Of a stretch of DNA of 64,000 nucleotides, positions 27,963-42,300 are shown piece by piece; position 1 is the first letter of the stretch; each line of letters begins with the position of its first letter. The stretch is from Dasyornis broadbenti. Taxonomy: Eukaryota; Chordata; Aves; Passeriformes; Dasyornithidae. The notes below the pieces were generated by a model. The model did no database searches. It was given only the letters and a program-made list of their open reading frames with translations, and was not told the origin of the DNA. The stretch covers positions 2,309,259-2,373,258 of the forward strand of contig VZRN01000753.1 in assembly GCA_013397935.1 (NCBI GenBank), in the 5' to 3' direction. Position numbers and translations under genes: made by a program.

Positions 27963-30900
27963 GTGGATTTAAGAAAGTCTTATTCTGAGAATCGACAGGA
28001 ACTTTTGGTCTCTGAAGTAGTTCGGATGAGCCAACCATTCTGCTTTGTTGCATCCTGTCTTTTATCCCAAGCATCATCTCCCATTTCATCCCCTAAAAAT
28101 CTCTATAATTTCTACAGGTAATTTTGAAGTAAATAGAACCAAAAAGAAGGCAAGCATCTGGGTTGAAAATCTGCCTCCACTAAGAGAAACGACAGAATTC
28201 CCATTGACTACAAAAGAGCTGGTGTTTCATCCTTAGAACATGTTGGGCATGTGAACTTTAGATCCTACAGGTTTACATAGAACAAACAGTGTCAAGAAGA
28301 TATCGTGACTTTTTTCTTACCAATTTACAGAAAGCAGTACTTGAAGGGTATACAGAAATGTAAGGTTTTTTCGTTTGAATGAAAAATGGGATAGAATTTG
28401 CATAAGCAAACTCAAAGCTTTTGTAAAAGTTCATGTGGCCACAAGGGATAGTCCACTGGCACAAAGCTGAAAGAGCTTGAAGGACCACTGGCGGTGAATA
28501 ATAATGGAGTCCCTAAAGGGATGTGGGGCAAACAGGAGGTTTTCAATCTCAGTGGAAGCTTGTGGACCCTGATCAGGAAAGGGCAGGATGGGCAGGTGGC
28601 TGAGGGAAGAAGTAAGGCTGTTAAATGGCAATTGGCTTGTCTGTGACTGTTTCACCACCACCTGGAGGGGTTCCAGCTCCCTCCCTTCTGTTAGCTCATA
28701 ACTATCTCATTATTGAACACTGATTAATGAACACTAAATCTTGATTCCTGATTTGATACTTGGGACCATCAAGGTGGCAGAACCTGGGAAGGATAATGGA
28801 CTACATGGGAAGAGGAGGGATGAGAACAACTTTTGCAGCTGTTTGATTTTTCCCCATAAGTAGTTCTACTGGAACTATGAGAGCAGACCCAGCAAGAACT
28901 ACAGAGCACACACTTCATGGAGGTCACACAAAGGAACATTTAAACTAAGCACAGGAGGAGAGGAAGAAGAAAATTTTATTATTCCAATTACATACACATG
29001 GAGCTAAAACTCAAGTTTATATGATATCATCCCAGGTTCCCAAAAAGCTGACATTAGAACTGGAAAACAAAACTTTATTTCATGAGTCTCAGTCTAATTT
29101 CCAATGGAGTTAGGAAAGAGAGTCATTCACAGATGTGAAGTATAGGATTAACTATTAGACCATCTCATCTCATGATCTACGCATTGTTTTGAGAAATCCC
29201 AGGAATGGGGATTTAAATTATCTTCTATAACTTTCTATGGCTGTCTTCTATTATAGCAAAGATGCATATTTTAGTTGCACTGTCTAAAAATGTGATAGTA
29301 ATTTCCAATTTGAATTAATCTGGGTTTACTCCTGGCAGTTGTTTTTATAACTTTCCTCTGAGATTAAAGTTGCTTCAGCAGTCCGAGTTTCCTTAGCAGA
29401 AGGAATTTAGATGTCACAATCCATTGACCTCCAACTTGCTTTTTCATAAACTAAACCTATTAAACAGTTTAAGTAAAAGTTGTCTGCAATGGCACTTTCC
29501 CTAATAGATATGCTATGATCTGGCAGAAAAATTACGATCACAAGGGACAGATTCCTACTGTATGAATATTCCAAGGATCAAGTGTATTTATTTCTCTCTA
29601 GTAGGCAGGATTCTTAGCTATAGACCACTCTTGCTAACTTTCCAGCATGGCCAGAATGAGACAAAGAGGTTGTGCAGACTCTTCAGTCACAGTATTGCTG
29701 CCCTGAGTCAGGTTTAAGTAATACTCATTCTTTGTCATATTGATGTTTCACTTTTTTGTAACGTAGAAAAAAAAGTCAGTCCTCCAGACAGCAAAGAATT
29801 TTTGCCTTCCTTCCTTTTATTTAATTTGGTCCAGGAGATCATACTAACTCTGACTGCACAAATCAAAACACATAAACCAAGTCATCAGGAGCATCTCATG
29901 ATTCAGGGAGAGAGGTGTGCACAGTGAGCACAGATAAATCACACAGGAGTGATATCCGGCAGGCCAAAGAAATGATTTTGGGCACGCACAATATTTTAAA
30001 GTTCAAATTGCAACTTAAAGATGTTAAACCTTTCCTGGTAATTCTCATGCTTTTTTTGCCTCCCCATCTATATCTACTGTTATATTATAAGGGAATTCTT
30101 CTCTAATAAAATCCTGTAATTTAATGCACTGATGGTAATGCTGATTCAATTTTCTGCTTGCATAAATATATTCTAAATCCATATTATAAAAAAAATATCA
30201 CTGGTCCTAGGTGTAAAAATCTGTACTTTTAATCATCTATGTAGCCAGAATTAATGATCCAGTAATAACTCTCATTTGATAAACTGATCAATCATACTTT
30301 ATCTGCACTACCATAGCATAATATAGGCATCCACTAAGAAAAACATTAAAAAAAGAAGATCAATTGGTTCTGAGCATGGATTAAAGAATTATTTGACCAG
30401 ATGAAAGCAATGAGGCTGAAATTATTTCAAACAAAGTGGAAACACCATTTGTTTCAAACTGAATATTGGAGGTTCTGATGAGGAGAACAGAAAATAAAAT
30501 CACTGGGTTGTGTTATTTATGGAATCTACAATCCTAGGAAAAATCCAAAGAAGGAAATATCCAAGTTCTCTTTAATTTTACACACAAAGAAGTTTATCCT
30601 GGAGAGAGATCAAACATATTTTGTTCAAATGCAGGTACTGGGACAAGCATGTGAATGTAATATTCTGCTGGCGTGTTCATTCCATTAGACTGATATTCTT
30701 TATGTGTCTCAGTAACTACCAGTCCAGTTTGGGAAAACCTTCCCAGATTTCACGCCTGAAGCTTTCCAGCAGGGTACCCACATGAAGTGCTGCCTCAGTT
30801 CTCTGCACATTCAGAGCACACAAAACAAGGTGGAACAAAGAAAGAGGAATGGTGAGTGACAATACATGCCCAGGACTGCAGTCAGTTATGTTTGGCATCA

Positions 30901-33900
30901 CAGACCTTTGTGGAGGTGCTAAAGAATCTCAGCGAACTCTTTTGGTCTGGAATATCCCTGGGGTCAGCTGGGGTCAGTTATGCTGGCTGTGGCCCCTCCC
31001 AGCTTCTTGTGCTCCCCAGCCTCATCACTGGTGGGGTGGGTTGAGAAGCTGAAAGGTCCTTGACTTGCAGTAAGCACCGCTCAGCAGCAGCTAAAACATC
31101 AGTGTGTTATCAACATTATCCTCATCCTAAATCCAAACCACAGCAATATACCACCTACCAGGAAGAAAATTAATTCTATCCCAGCTGGAGCCAGGACACT
31201 TGCACATCCATGTGCCATCAGCCACAGAAGATGACCGTCTAGTTCCCAAACACTTGGTTTCTTGGTATCTGCTCTCTTGCTTTTGAAATACCTCATTCTG
31301 ATCCATTTGATAGAGGCTAATAAGGCCAGTAAATGATCTGTGAGGAAGAACTCACGGATCTGTGGTTAAGATGACAGCACTGAAAGGAAACATAACAGCA
31401 AGTCTTCACATAGAGAAAAAACCACTAAATTTAAGGTGACATCCAGTTGTTTGTCATGTCACTGGCACACAACAGGGAAGTTTTCAATTCAAAGGTCTGA
31501 ACTGCAAAAAGGAAAGTTCAGGTGACAAATTTCCAATGGTTAAGAGCACCAGAATAAATTGCTGGGGAGACTGTGGAAAGTGAGGAAATGTCAGGAGTGA
31601 TGTGAATAGGGTTGATGCTGCCTTGGGGGAAGAGGTGGGTTACCTAATTCCTTGAGAGTTTCTTGAGATAATGACACAGCCTGTCATTTCCAAAGCTTTG
31701 CAAGTTTAGTGGATTGAGGAAGTGATGAACTAATTATTTACATAAAAAGATTCTGATAGGATGATATATCTACTAAACTAAATTTTAGCTGGATTTATAG
31801 TTTGTTCCCTGCCATTTTCATCTCTAGCAGATGAGGTGTGAAATTGCTTCAGTAGAAGGACTCAGCACATAACAGCACCAGACAGCGTTTAGAAGAACAG
31901 AACTGTCAGACTTCGGGATCATGCTGAGCTCATCACTCCCCTCGGGATCTGCAGTTTCCTTCTTTCCAGCATATTTTCTAGGAAACTGTGGAATCCAGAT
32001 CTGGTCACATACTCATTTTTTCATGTTTGGACTACTGACACTTTTTCAGACTCTGCTATGAAATTGTGTCCTAGAAAACAGCAATGAATTGCAAAATTAC
32101 AAAATGGGGATCACAAAATCCTCCCACTTCATCTGCGTTACTCACTTTGAGAATTCTTTCAAATCCATGACCTTACAAACATTTGAAGAATGAGGTCAGA
32201 CACCTCAGACACCATCTTACTTTGGACAGCTCAGTCCAGTTCTGCCCGTACATGAGCCAGTTAAGAAGTGCACAAGGTGCTGGTCACTCCTCACAAATAC
32301 CCTCAGCAGAACTGATGGAGGGATCTGAGCCCTGCTGTGACTATTGCGCAAAAGGAGGGCAAGAGATGAGAAAGTGGCTTCCTAATCCCTCCCAAGGGTT
32401 AGATAATTCTACCAACATTATCAACACTTCTTTTGCACCTTTGTACTTTTATCTGCAGGAAGAGAAATGAGCTAAATCCACAAGCTGAGCAATTAATCAG
32501 TGCTTAAGAAGCAACTAATTTGGACTATTGCCATAATGTAATGATGTTTATATGGATAGGAAATACATGTACAAATGCCCAATAGCCAGGTTTATATCAG
32601 AATGACTGAAAACGACAAATACCCAATGAACATGTATTTCCTATCCCAGTAATGCAAGTTTCAGCCAAATTTAAATCACTGTAACTTCACCAAGGAATCT
32701 GCACGTAATTGAGGGCAGGATTTGACACTGATGCAATTCTGCCTTTGTGTTCTACCCCTTGGTAATCCGGTTTAAATCTATTTGTCATACACATCGTCCA
32801 GTCTTATAAGCTTAAAGGAATTTTTAGTACGTCCTCTCCCAAAGAAAAAAAGGATGCAAAGGAATTAATGAATTTAGATTTAATGCCCAACTTTAATTGC
32901 TAAGATAGGGAAATTATACTATAATTCATTAAAATAAAATCCATTCACCACACATATCTAACCCTAGGCTCTTTATATGTCAGAGACGTCACTTAAATTC
33001 ACACCACTGAGTGGAAAATAAATGCAACTAAGTTTTATTAAAATACTTGTTAATTCACATCTACCATAATTGAAATATAAGAAAAAACACTGTAATTAGC
33101 TCCTTACTATAGACTATACAAAGATTTTAATGAACTTTTTTATTTAGTTAGCTTGCTAAAAATTAATTTCTCAAACTAAGTGTTCTTATCATTGAGGAAA
33201 TTGCCTACATACAAGAATGGCCTCTTACAATTATTTAGTGCCTTAAAAAAGACAAGCTTGTGAATATTTCAGACCTTAATTTTCAATAATTTCCTTTTGA
33301 AACCTCTTATCGTGCCACTGTACTAGACAAACACATGGAGGGAGATACTGAAATATAATTTAACATAGATGTCCCTAAAAGTAATAAAATTTTTCACAAA
33401 AAGCACTTTTGCTCCAGATATACCTTTCATTTTTCCCTCTTTGATCTCTCCACCATACAAAAAGCTCTATTTCCATCTTGCACCATCTTGCTCCAGCAAC
33501 CTCCTGAAACCCTATCCACTCTTTCACTGAATATTAACTAGAAGTGAGATAAAAACTATTATCCTAAGATCTGGAGGATCTGGATTCAATATTTTAATTA
33601 AAAAAAAAACCAAGAAAAATACTTTAAAACCTGTATAGAGATCACAGAGTTCCTGTTATTTCAGAAAAGCAAGTAAAAGACTCTTTTCTCTCTACTAGAT
33701 TGACAAAAAAAGAAAGCATATGGAAGGGCAGGTAAAAATTTTTGTGTGCCAAGGACCTGCCACACAAAAATTCCATTATTAATCTACCTGATTCTTTTTC
33801 AAAGCACTCAACATCATCCACTGCATACTTTATTTTTGCTTCTCTGAGCTTTCTCTTTCTTCCTCATCCCTTCCCAACTCCAAGGAAAACAGCAAAAGTG

Positions 33901-36900
33901 ACACTACCACAAGTTTCCAGCTCCTGAAGCCATTACTCCAACTCACTCTTTTTCCACTGACTAGCTGGTGCTTTGTCATTTCCTTAGCTGGGTAATTTTC
34001 AAATACTCTGGACTACACAGAGACGACATGAAGGCTGAGGGGTGTGTTACAGGAGAACCCTTCCGGTTAAGGGACACCTCTCATGGTTATTTACACACAT
34101 TTCACACATTTCCTCTGAGTTCTTTTCTTCATTTGAAGGCCTGGCAGAATTTGTTGTTTAATGTTTCAGAAAACTTGGATAAAGCAATTTCCAAGTATCC
34201 TGTGTATAAGTAACATGAGCTGCATCTCAGCTGAGATCACAGTGTCTACAAGGGGCTCCATGTCCATCTTGTGTGCATCTGGTCCCATCTAACTTTAGCC
34301 CACTGAAGGTTAATTAGGCTTAGCTAGACCTCAAAGTGGCTTCCTAATCTGAACCACAGACAAAATGGACAACCACCTCTGGCTGGGCACCTGGCTTTTG
34401 GGGAGCTGTGCAGATGAGAAAAGTTAAGCAGCTCTGTCCTTTCTATAAAACTACAGCCTGTGAAGAGAAGTTAACTTGTGGCATTATTATAAAAACAATA
34501 TATATAGCTCTGGAGTGCGTTCCTCCTTCCAGGCTCAAGCTCTCTGCTTCCTCTAGATGGGTGGCCTCTCCCTCCTCTTTCATCTCAAACCTTTTTTTTT
34601 TTTTTCATCTTGAAAAATGAAGCACCTGACTGACTGATACAAACAGGCCTATTTCCAAATCATATCAACAGCCCCATCTGCCCAAAAGTTCATCTTCAAT
34701 GCAATTTCCAAGGCAGAGCTCTCCTCGCCGGGTGCCTGCGATAGTTCCATACATCAAGCACGCTGCTCACAAATGCACCACATGACACTAACAGGGAACA
34801 CAACTTCCTCTACAAAATCAAGGGAGAGCAAAGTAATAGAAACTGAAAGAAGATAAAATGTTTTGTAGGCAGTGGAACACCAGCTGATAGCAATTTCTCT
34901 TTCAAGCCACAGTATACTTAATTTATTTATAGGCATTGGGAAAATGTTATTGCCACAGCCCTGTGTAGGAAAATACACTGGAAGTGCCACTTTATGAAAA
35001 AGTAGCTTAGAAGTAGAAACATAAAGAAAATGAATAATGTTTCCCTAAATACCAAGTCACATTTTTTGCAATAGAATAATGATAAAGCCAGGAGCCATGT
35101 CAGGCAATTAGGAGGGGGAACTACTAAGTACAGCCTATATCCAGTACATAGCAATTTCTTATTTAGGAGTCCTATTGATGAAGTATCTAAAGATGAAAAA
35201 ATAATAACTCATGGTCTTTACGTCTAAACTATCAAGACCAATATATTTTCGTTTCTGATACTTGGATATATTACTTGCATTAACATCCTGCTGGTATTTT
35301 TCAAATAGACTTGTGCTTTTCACGACGTTACTCGAACATGGCTTTGCATGGTTTTACTTTTATCTTCTTTGGGATAGCTAAACATAATCTGGATTTTGAG
35401 GATAAGTAAGTCCGTTGGGTTAGAGTGAATTAACTATAACCGTATGCTAGATGTGAGAGCGGGATTAACAAATAATGGCTACTGGATTTCTTTTAGCTAA
35501 CACTGACTCCTTAGGCAGCTTTATGGTCCACTGAGAATCAGACACATTTTTTGATAGATGCCTGTATTTAACACTAAAAAATGCAAGTGTTCTTCTCTTC
35601 CTGTTTTGCAGACTTCTGGTTATGTCAGCAGTCTTCCACTGGTTTTAAATACAAGGGATCATTCCAAAAGCCCCACTGAACAGGGTAACAGGCCTGGATG
35701 CTGGAGCTTTCATAGCAAAGATACTTTTGCTCTTAGACAATATGTGCAATCTTCCAACGCATTTTAACCCCCAGCAATTAAATAAAGGATAAACTCCATG
35801 AACACGCAGATAGATCACATTAAAATGATTACAATAATGCCTACTTACATTGCATTAAAAGTTGCTGTAATGTGCAATGATCCCTAGGATTGCTCTACAG
35901 TACATCCAGTTATCACAGAGCTCTGTTTACTTGTTGTTTCAGACGAGATGGAAAGTGAGAGACCGATTCAGTTGCTCAGCTTGTAAATTAAAGCTATCCC
36001 AGGAGCAGAACCTACTTATATTGCAGATTTTATTCTACTGCCTTGTCTTGTGGTTGAAGTGAAGCAATACTTCCAGATTTTGGGTCAGCACTTCATCTGC
36101 CTGCATCCATTTCCTACAGCTGAAGAGGCGGTGCACACCCATAAGAAAATAAGGATGCACATCTGTAAGAAAACAATGCTGCTACTGACCTTCCCTGGGT
36201 AAAACAGAATCAACCCTAAAGCAGACCTTGCAAGAAGGACAGTAGCAGTAAAATTTCAGTCTTCAGAAATGCTTTCCTGTCCCTGCACTTCAGAGAAATG
36301 CATGTAAATTCAACAACCCCTTTAAAGCTGTTGGGCAGTAACTGCCAAACACAAACTGGTGTCAATGGAGAAGTCCGTGCATATATTGCAACCAGAGGAC
36401 ACAGCGAGAAAAGACAGAATGAGATTAGATTACTAAAGAACACTTGTCAAACTTTTAACGTACTATGCTTAGGGAATTTTTTAGTGCAGAACAGCATCAG
36501 AATATATTTGAAAACTTTTATTCATCTTGCCGTGGACTGCTTAGCATCAGCAGCTGGAGTTTAAAGTAACTTTCCAAATGACCAAAGGCTGCAAAGCTAG
36601 AATGCAAACAATCAGCTTAGAGAAAAAATAATATTATTTCATGCAAATATGTTTAATTTGAAGCAATGAGAAGAGGAAGAAAAATAGCTGTGACTCACTT
36701 AGTGTTTTGATGGCCTGGGCGCTTAGGTTTACAGCAGAGGGAGAGTTAATTCCTAAATACATACGCATTGTCACAGCTAATGAATTGAAAAAGAACAGGT
36801 AACTGATTTTCACCCAAATCTTTATCTTTAGGGTTAGATCACAAACTTTATTCCTGTCTGGAGAAAAAAACCAACAACTAACATCAAGTACTATATCCCT

Positions 36901-37227
36901 AGAAAGTCCTCCTGACTCTATGAGAAAACAAGATAGGGAGGAGCAGTCAGAGAAAATGGACCACCTTTTGCCAGTCCTTGTTTACATTCACAGAGGTTTG
37001 CAAGGCCATGATAACCATGGTTAGTGCCTATCTTGCAGTTTATGAACATTACTCCCTTCAAATAAAAACCTTTATTTTTTCAGGTGGTGCCACAACATCT
37101 GTCAAAGATATTGGTTCATTTATTTTCCATTCTTTGCTTTGACTGGAAATTTGTTTTAAGAAATACCTCCTTCAGCATTTCTTCTGTGCTTTCAATGGAA
37201 TTAGCTGGTTTACATTAATCAAAATAC

Positions 37228-39320
37228 AATCACAGAATCACAGTGCTAGAATGGCAATTCTGGGCAGGATGCTGATTCCATTCCCCTTCTCCATTGCTAG
37301 AGCAGCTATCCATGGGTCATTATCTGCAAGATATCTGTCTAACATGTTTCAGAACACCTTCCAACAGTCTTCACATCCTCTTGAAAATAACTCTCCCAAT
37401 GCTTAAATATTGCTGCCACTACAAAGGCTAAAATTAATCCTCTTTGCTGCAATGTAAAATATTCCTCCTTGTTATATCCACAATGGACATAGAACCGGTC
37501 CTCCCCTTTGCAGTTAAGTATTTAAAACCAGGATTTGTGCATTGTTTTGGTTTCTTGTGGGGAGTTTTGGTTTGTTGTGGCTATTTTGTTGGTTTGCTCC
37601 TCTCCTTCAGTCTTTCTTTGCAGAGGATATTTTCTGCAACTCTGATCATCCATCTGACTTTTCTCTGGGTACTTTCCAGTAGATTCACAGTATCCAAGAA
37701 GCCTGGTACTCAAATCTGGACATTGTATTCCAGCCAAGGTCTTACTGGCACTGCTTAGAGCTGAAGGATTACTCACAGTAACACATGCCAGTACAACATT
37801 TGCCTTTTTTTGCAGCAGAATGACATTGTTGACTCATGTTCTATTTGTAATCCATTATAATCCCCTAGCCTTTTGCTCCAAATTTATTACTGATTGGTTT
37901 TCATCCCATTTTGTGCAGATGATTGTTCTTTCCTAAGAACTTTGCATCTGCCCAAACTAAATTTAGCCTTTATTTTCGGATCATTTCTTCAATTTCTTAA
38001 GGCAGCTGAGAATTTTAATTCTGTGCTACATTTAATAAGCAGCCTAATTTCAACGTCTATAGTTTAAATGAAATAGTAAATAACGGCAAATGTCAAAAAG
38101 TGGTAAATATTTCTGCACTCAAAACAGATCACAGAGGACCACTGCTCAATTTATCCTCCCAGCCTAACATTGAACCATTGACAGCTACTACCAGAATGTA
38201 GTTTTCCAACTGATTTTGTACCCATCTCATAATTATTGGTTTTAGACACCACTTCTTTCACTTGTTTATAAGGCAGGAATGGAAACCAATGTCAAAATCT
38301 TATTAAAGTCAAGATATGTGATGTTGCAAGCTAATCCCTGAGTCTCAAGGCCTGTAAACATCACAGAAGAAAATGAGTTTAGTTTGAAATCTATACCATT
38401 TTTATTCATCCCCTTATCTTCTTGATGCTAACAAATATTTGCTTTAATATTTATCATAATATGGTTTTTTTCCCAGGATTCTAGGTTTAACTCACAGCAT
38501 AAATTGTCCCATTTTCTTCCTTTCCCTAATGTTAAAAAACCCCCATGTTGCTTGTCTTCCCCCAATCTTCTCCAATTTCACAATTTTTCAAGGATAACTT
38601 TTAGTATCTCCAAAATTATTTCAGCCAATTCCCTTAAACCATAGATCAATTCCAGCTGATTTGCCGATACCTAATTTGCTCAAGCCTGTTCTTTCCCTAA
38701 TCCAGAATCTTACACTCCAGCTGAAGATATTAACCACAGTTGCCACCTGGTCTTAGCAGACCTTTTATGTGAAAGCCAAAGCAAAGCCAGGCGCCAAAGC
38801 TTTGGCCTTCTCATAAGTATCTCTCTCCAGTAAGCCACCATTTTTCTTGATTTTTTTTTTTTTTCTTTTCTTCTAGTACACTTGTAGAAATACCTATTCC
38901 TAAATTTTTGCCCAAACATCTTGTTTTATACTGGGCTTTCTGGGTTGGGACTACCACTTGTGCACCCTTACGAGTCCACTTAGCTGCACTTTCTGTACGT
39001 AACCTCTTGTCACTGCAGTCTTTAAGCGCCCTGTCATTAGCCAAGCTCCTGCCTTTGGATAATTCATGTTTGTACTTTCTACATTGAAAAAATATCAATT
39101 ATCCTTATTCTTCTCCTCTAATTTCTGCCTTACCCATTCTTAGTTTACTGAAATCTATATTTTGAAACAACTTGTCTTTATTTTGATGTTTTTCTCTTCG
39201 TAAAAATTCTCCATTATGCATTTTGATTGCCACTGCCACTCTGCCTTCTACTTTTATTCTCCACAGGAGTTCCTGTTTTTCAGCTAGAACCAAATGACAG
39301 TAATCACCCATTAGGTGACA
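37228..39320 (-). mobile_element. Ancient, decayed CR1 LINE copy, about 2.1 kb
   Basis: Seen: the left end has AATCACAGAATCACAG, the reverse complement of the CR1 3' terminal repeats. Rightward the plus strand follows the reverse complement of a CR1 3' UTR and then of ORF2 over most of its course: a stretch around 37620-37740 with GATCATCCATCTGAC and GTATTCCAGCC, around 37800-37865 with ATGACATTGTTGACTCATG and TGTAATCCATTATAATCCCC, around 38140-38330 with TGAACCATTGACAGCTACTA, and around 38590-38720 with CAGCCAATTCCCTTAA. On the minus strand 38299-38316 reads YLDFNK, the reverse transcriptase motif YLDFSKAF in decayed form. Known: CR1 is the main LINE of birds and reptiles. The copy has many indels and no open frame, so it is dead, and it resembles old amniote CR1 more than young avian subfamilies. 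The right boundary is approximate; weak similarity continues to about 39300 (TTCCTGTTTTTCAGCTAGAA). Confidence 0.82.
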
Positions 39321-42300
39321 AGCATATAAACGTGTTTAAATACTGTGCAAATAGTCTTCTGACTGAAAAGTGATTTAAAGGTCACTCTGGCATGCAGATG
39401 CTATACCATCCAATATTTATGTCAGATCATATTTCAAAGCTGGAGACTTTGCCCCTCACCGGTTTGGCCTTCTTAAATCAGAATGAAAACCAAAGCCAGT
39501 TTGGATAATGCACAGGGGTCTCTCCTGCAGCAAATAAGGAAGGAAACATTGCAGGCATGTATTTTACACACACACTTCATTTTTAAAGGTCTAGGTAGGT
39601 TGCCAAAACTGAATTCCTATATACAGAACTGAAGCAAAGGGAAGGAGACCTCTGCTCCCTAAGTGATGCCAAAGAGAGCAGGGTTGAGTTCTGTGATATT
39701 CCCCAAAAATGCCCTTATTTCAATGAAAGCTGGATGAGCATGGGGAGGGCATGAATTCCCCTTTGAAAATCATGTTTGCTTCACAGTCAATGAAGTAAGA
39801 GATATTAAAAACAAGCCAGCACCATTATTGACAAAACTAACAAGTGCTCCCCAAGCGCTAATAAAATTCTAGCCAAGCAGCCTATCGATCACTGTCTCCG
39901 TTCAAAGCACATCAGCCATAATGCAATCACACACAAGGACCCCAGCGCTGTCACTTCTCATGCCATATTTAATGACAAAATTGGTTGCTTACAAGCTTAT
40001 AAGGAATTTAATATTACGCTTCTAGCATGAAAAAGGAACCACATGCATCTGCTTGGGTATAAGCAGCCATATGTGCTCGAAATGCATTTGATGGGAGACA
40101 GTTTATTTCATGTGCTGCATCTCAGCTATTGTTTTTGGTTGATTCAGTTAACATGTTCTAAAATTGGACTGATTTACTGAAGATTTGCAAACATAATTCA
40201 TGTGCACTTGCACTATGAATAAGTCTCTAAAACTAATTCAAGCACAGTCAAAAAATAAATTGCAAAATAAGTTATTCAATTGAAATCTGCCATCTGAGGC
40301 ACTGTAATAGAAAACATTTATTATAAAACTAACATATATTTGCGGCTAGAGATGTGTACAGTACTAAACATCTCTTTGCGAGGAATTTATTCAGGCTTTT
40401 CTGAAAGAACATCTTAACTGGGCTAACACAAAATTACATGTTCAAAAATAATTGCAGGTTCTATGATTTTCATCCTGCATCACAGGCTTCCCATTTTCAC
40501 TCTTTTTGTTTAGGAAGGCTTATGAATTTTAGGCAAACATTTTCTGCACAGCTGCAGAAGGCAATTTCTGGAGTCTGGATTTGTCTTTTAAACACTGTAA
40601 AGACACAGGTAGAATTCAATGCACAAGGAGAGGAAGCACTGATACTGACACATTCATCTCGAGATGTAATGCTCTAAATTTGGCAAATTCACTTCCACAG
40701 AGCTGCTGGGCTGCGAAAGTCACAGCCTGGAGGCCTCAATCCACTCAAAAGCAGTGTTTCCTCTTCAAAAGTGAGGCTAGCTGAGCCTTTCATTAGTGCT
40801 CAAGGGGACTTCTGTGAAATGAGAGTTCATGTCTGTAATTAATAATGACAGTCAAGTCTAAATGACATTAGAGTCACTCATTGATAGGTCCAGTTCAGGC
40901 AGATACAGATTTTCACACAATACATTGGAATAGGGAGTTTGGAATTTTTAAATTTTTTGTATTCCCTCCTCTCCCAGGGCAGATAATGAAAGCCCTGAGA
41001 AGGAATATCCCTGTCCAGACTTCTCAGTTATTGGGGAAGAGGATTGGGAGTAGACAGCGAAAAGAAAGACAAAGTCTAGAAGACAAGGGGGAAAGGTCAG
41101 ACTATTTCTAATCAGGAGCGGTTTTTCCCCGAAGCTTGGAACATTTGGGATTGCTACCACCAGCAATGGGTAAAATTGTACCCTGTTTCTAGCCAGTCCT
41201 TGTGCCTCAGTGCTGAAGGCAGGGCTGACAGTATTCAGGCCAGCTCCATCCCCTGCAATCATCTGGCAGTGTCACAATCCAAATGGAAAGGGTGAAACTT
41301 GCACCTCCTCGAAGAGAAAACTCCATAGGTCAGTGGATGGTTTTAAGCACACATTTGCGAAAGGCTCAGCACTACCACAGAATCAATTTTTTCCCCCCTC
41401 TTATCACGTCCTTCTACAGCTGTGTTGTTAACAATAAAGGCAGCTCAAAGGCTTAAATATGTTTTGATTCAGAGCTTATGCATCTGTAATACAAAGTGCA
41501 CCTTGTTACTTCCACGGTTCCTATGCTCTGGGTAACAATGCTTTAAAAAAAGTCCTGTGGCAAATTGGACACCATTCCAAATTGTTTCCAGAAATTTTAG
41601 AGGTGGTTTTTAGCACAAATTTTCAGTAATTTAAACTTATTTTTTTTTTATTTAACAGTTTTCAATTAACATAATCCATAAAGTCTTCATGACTGAATTT
41701 TCTGGCAAGTCTGAACAAAGTGCAGAGTGTCAGACACATACCAAAATCTCTCGCTAGAGTTATGCTAAAGCTTTCCTCGATTCCCTCTTTTCTTTCTCCA
41801 AAGTGGATGAAGAAGACTGGGAAAGTATGCCAAGTTAGCTGTCAAGCTTCTTAAGAACTCTCAAATGACCTTGACAGGAACAAAAAACCTCAACCCTTTG
41901 ATTCATATTTCAAAATCATTACTAACCTGCCCCTTCTACTCTTCTGCTTTCTTGCTTCTGTAACTGTGATAGAATTGAGTTCAATATTAATCACCAGCAA
42001 TCATTTCCAGGCTACAAACTCTCCTGCCTTCTGCAATCCAAGTGCCTCGTTAGCTTGGCTCTGTCAGTAAGATGCTCACTTTTGAATTGGTTTCTCCTGG
42101 GTTAAAGATGAATAGAAAACTGGGCTGGTAGCTCAGCTAAAAATAAACTCTGATGACTCAAGTGCCCTCTGAGTTGCCGTTGAACCATTCAAGTTGAGTT
42201 CCCTTGAACAGGCCTGTTATCCAAAGATACCTCATGTCACTCCCTAGAGGTGGTTTCAGTGAAAACAATGAATGCTTTTTTACAAAACAAGGTATTTCTT

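Larger units (their letters stand above)
1..37227 (-). other. SPOCK1: SPOCK1 intron downstream of the exon, left part
   Basis: No coding exon, RNA gene or recognisable young transposable element is supported here. The sequence is AT-rich and unique-looking, with scattered poly-A or poly-T runs, stop codons in all frames at ordinary spacing and no CpG island. The longest open frames (for example 5617-6108 and 19226-19684, both plus) match no family I know and have no splice or promoter context, so I leave them out. I searched the minus strand for the next testican exon (ALDPSKDPCLKVKC and what follows) and did not see it, so this intron appears to run past the left edge. Separate entries cover the gaps, hairpins and simple repeats. 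Assignment as intron is inferred from the exon at 45168-45213. Confidence 0.75.

Noticed and set aside
37444..37758. 104-codon open frame, plus strand
   Set aside because: Lies in the antisense strand of the decayed CR1 copy.
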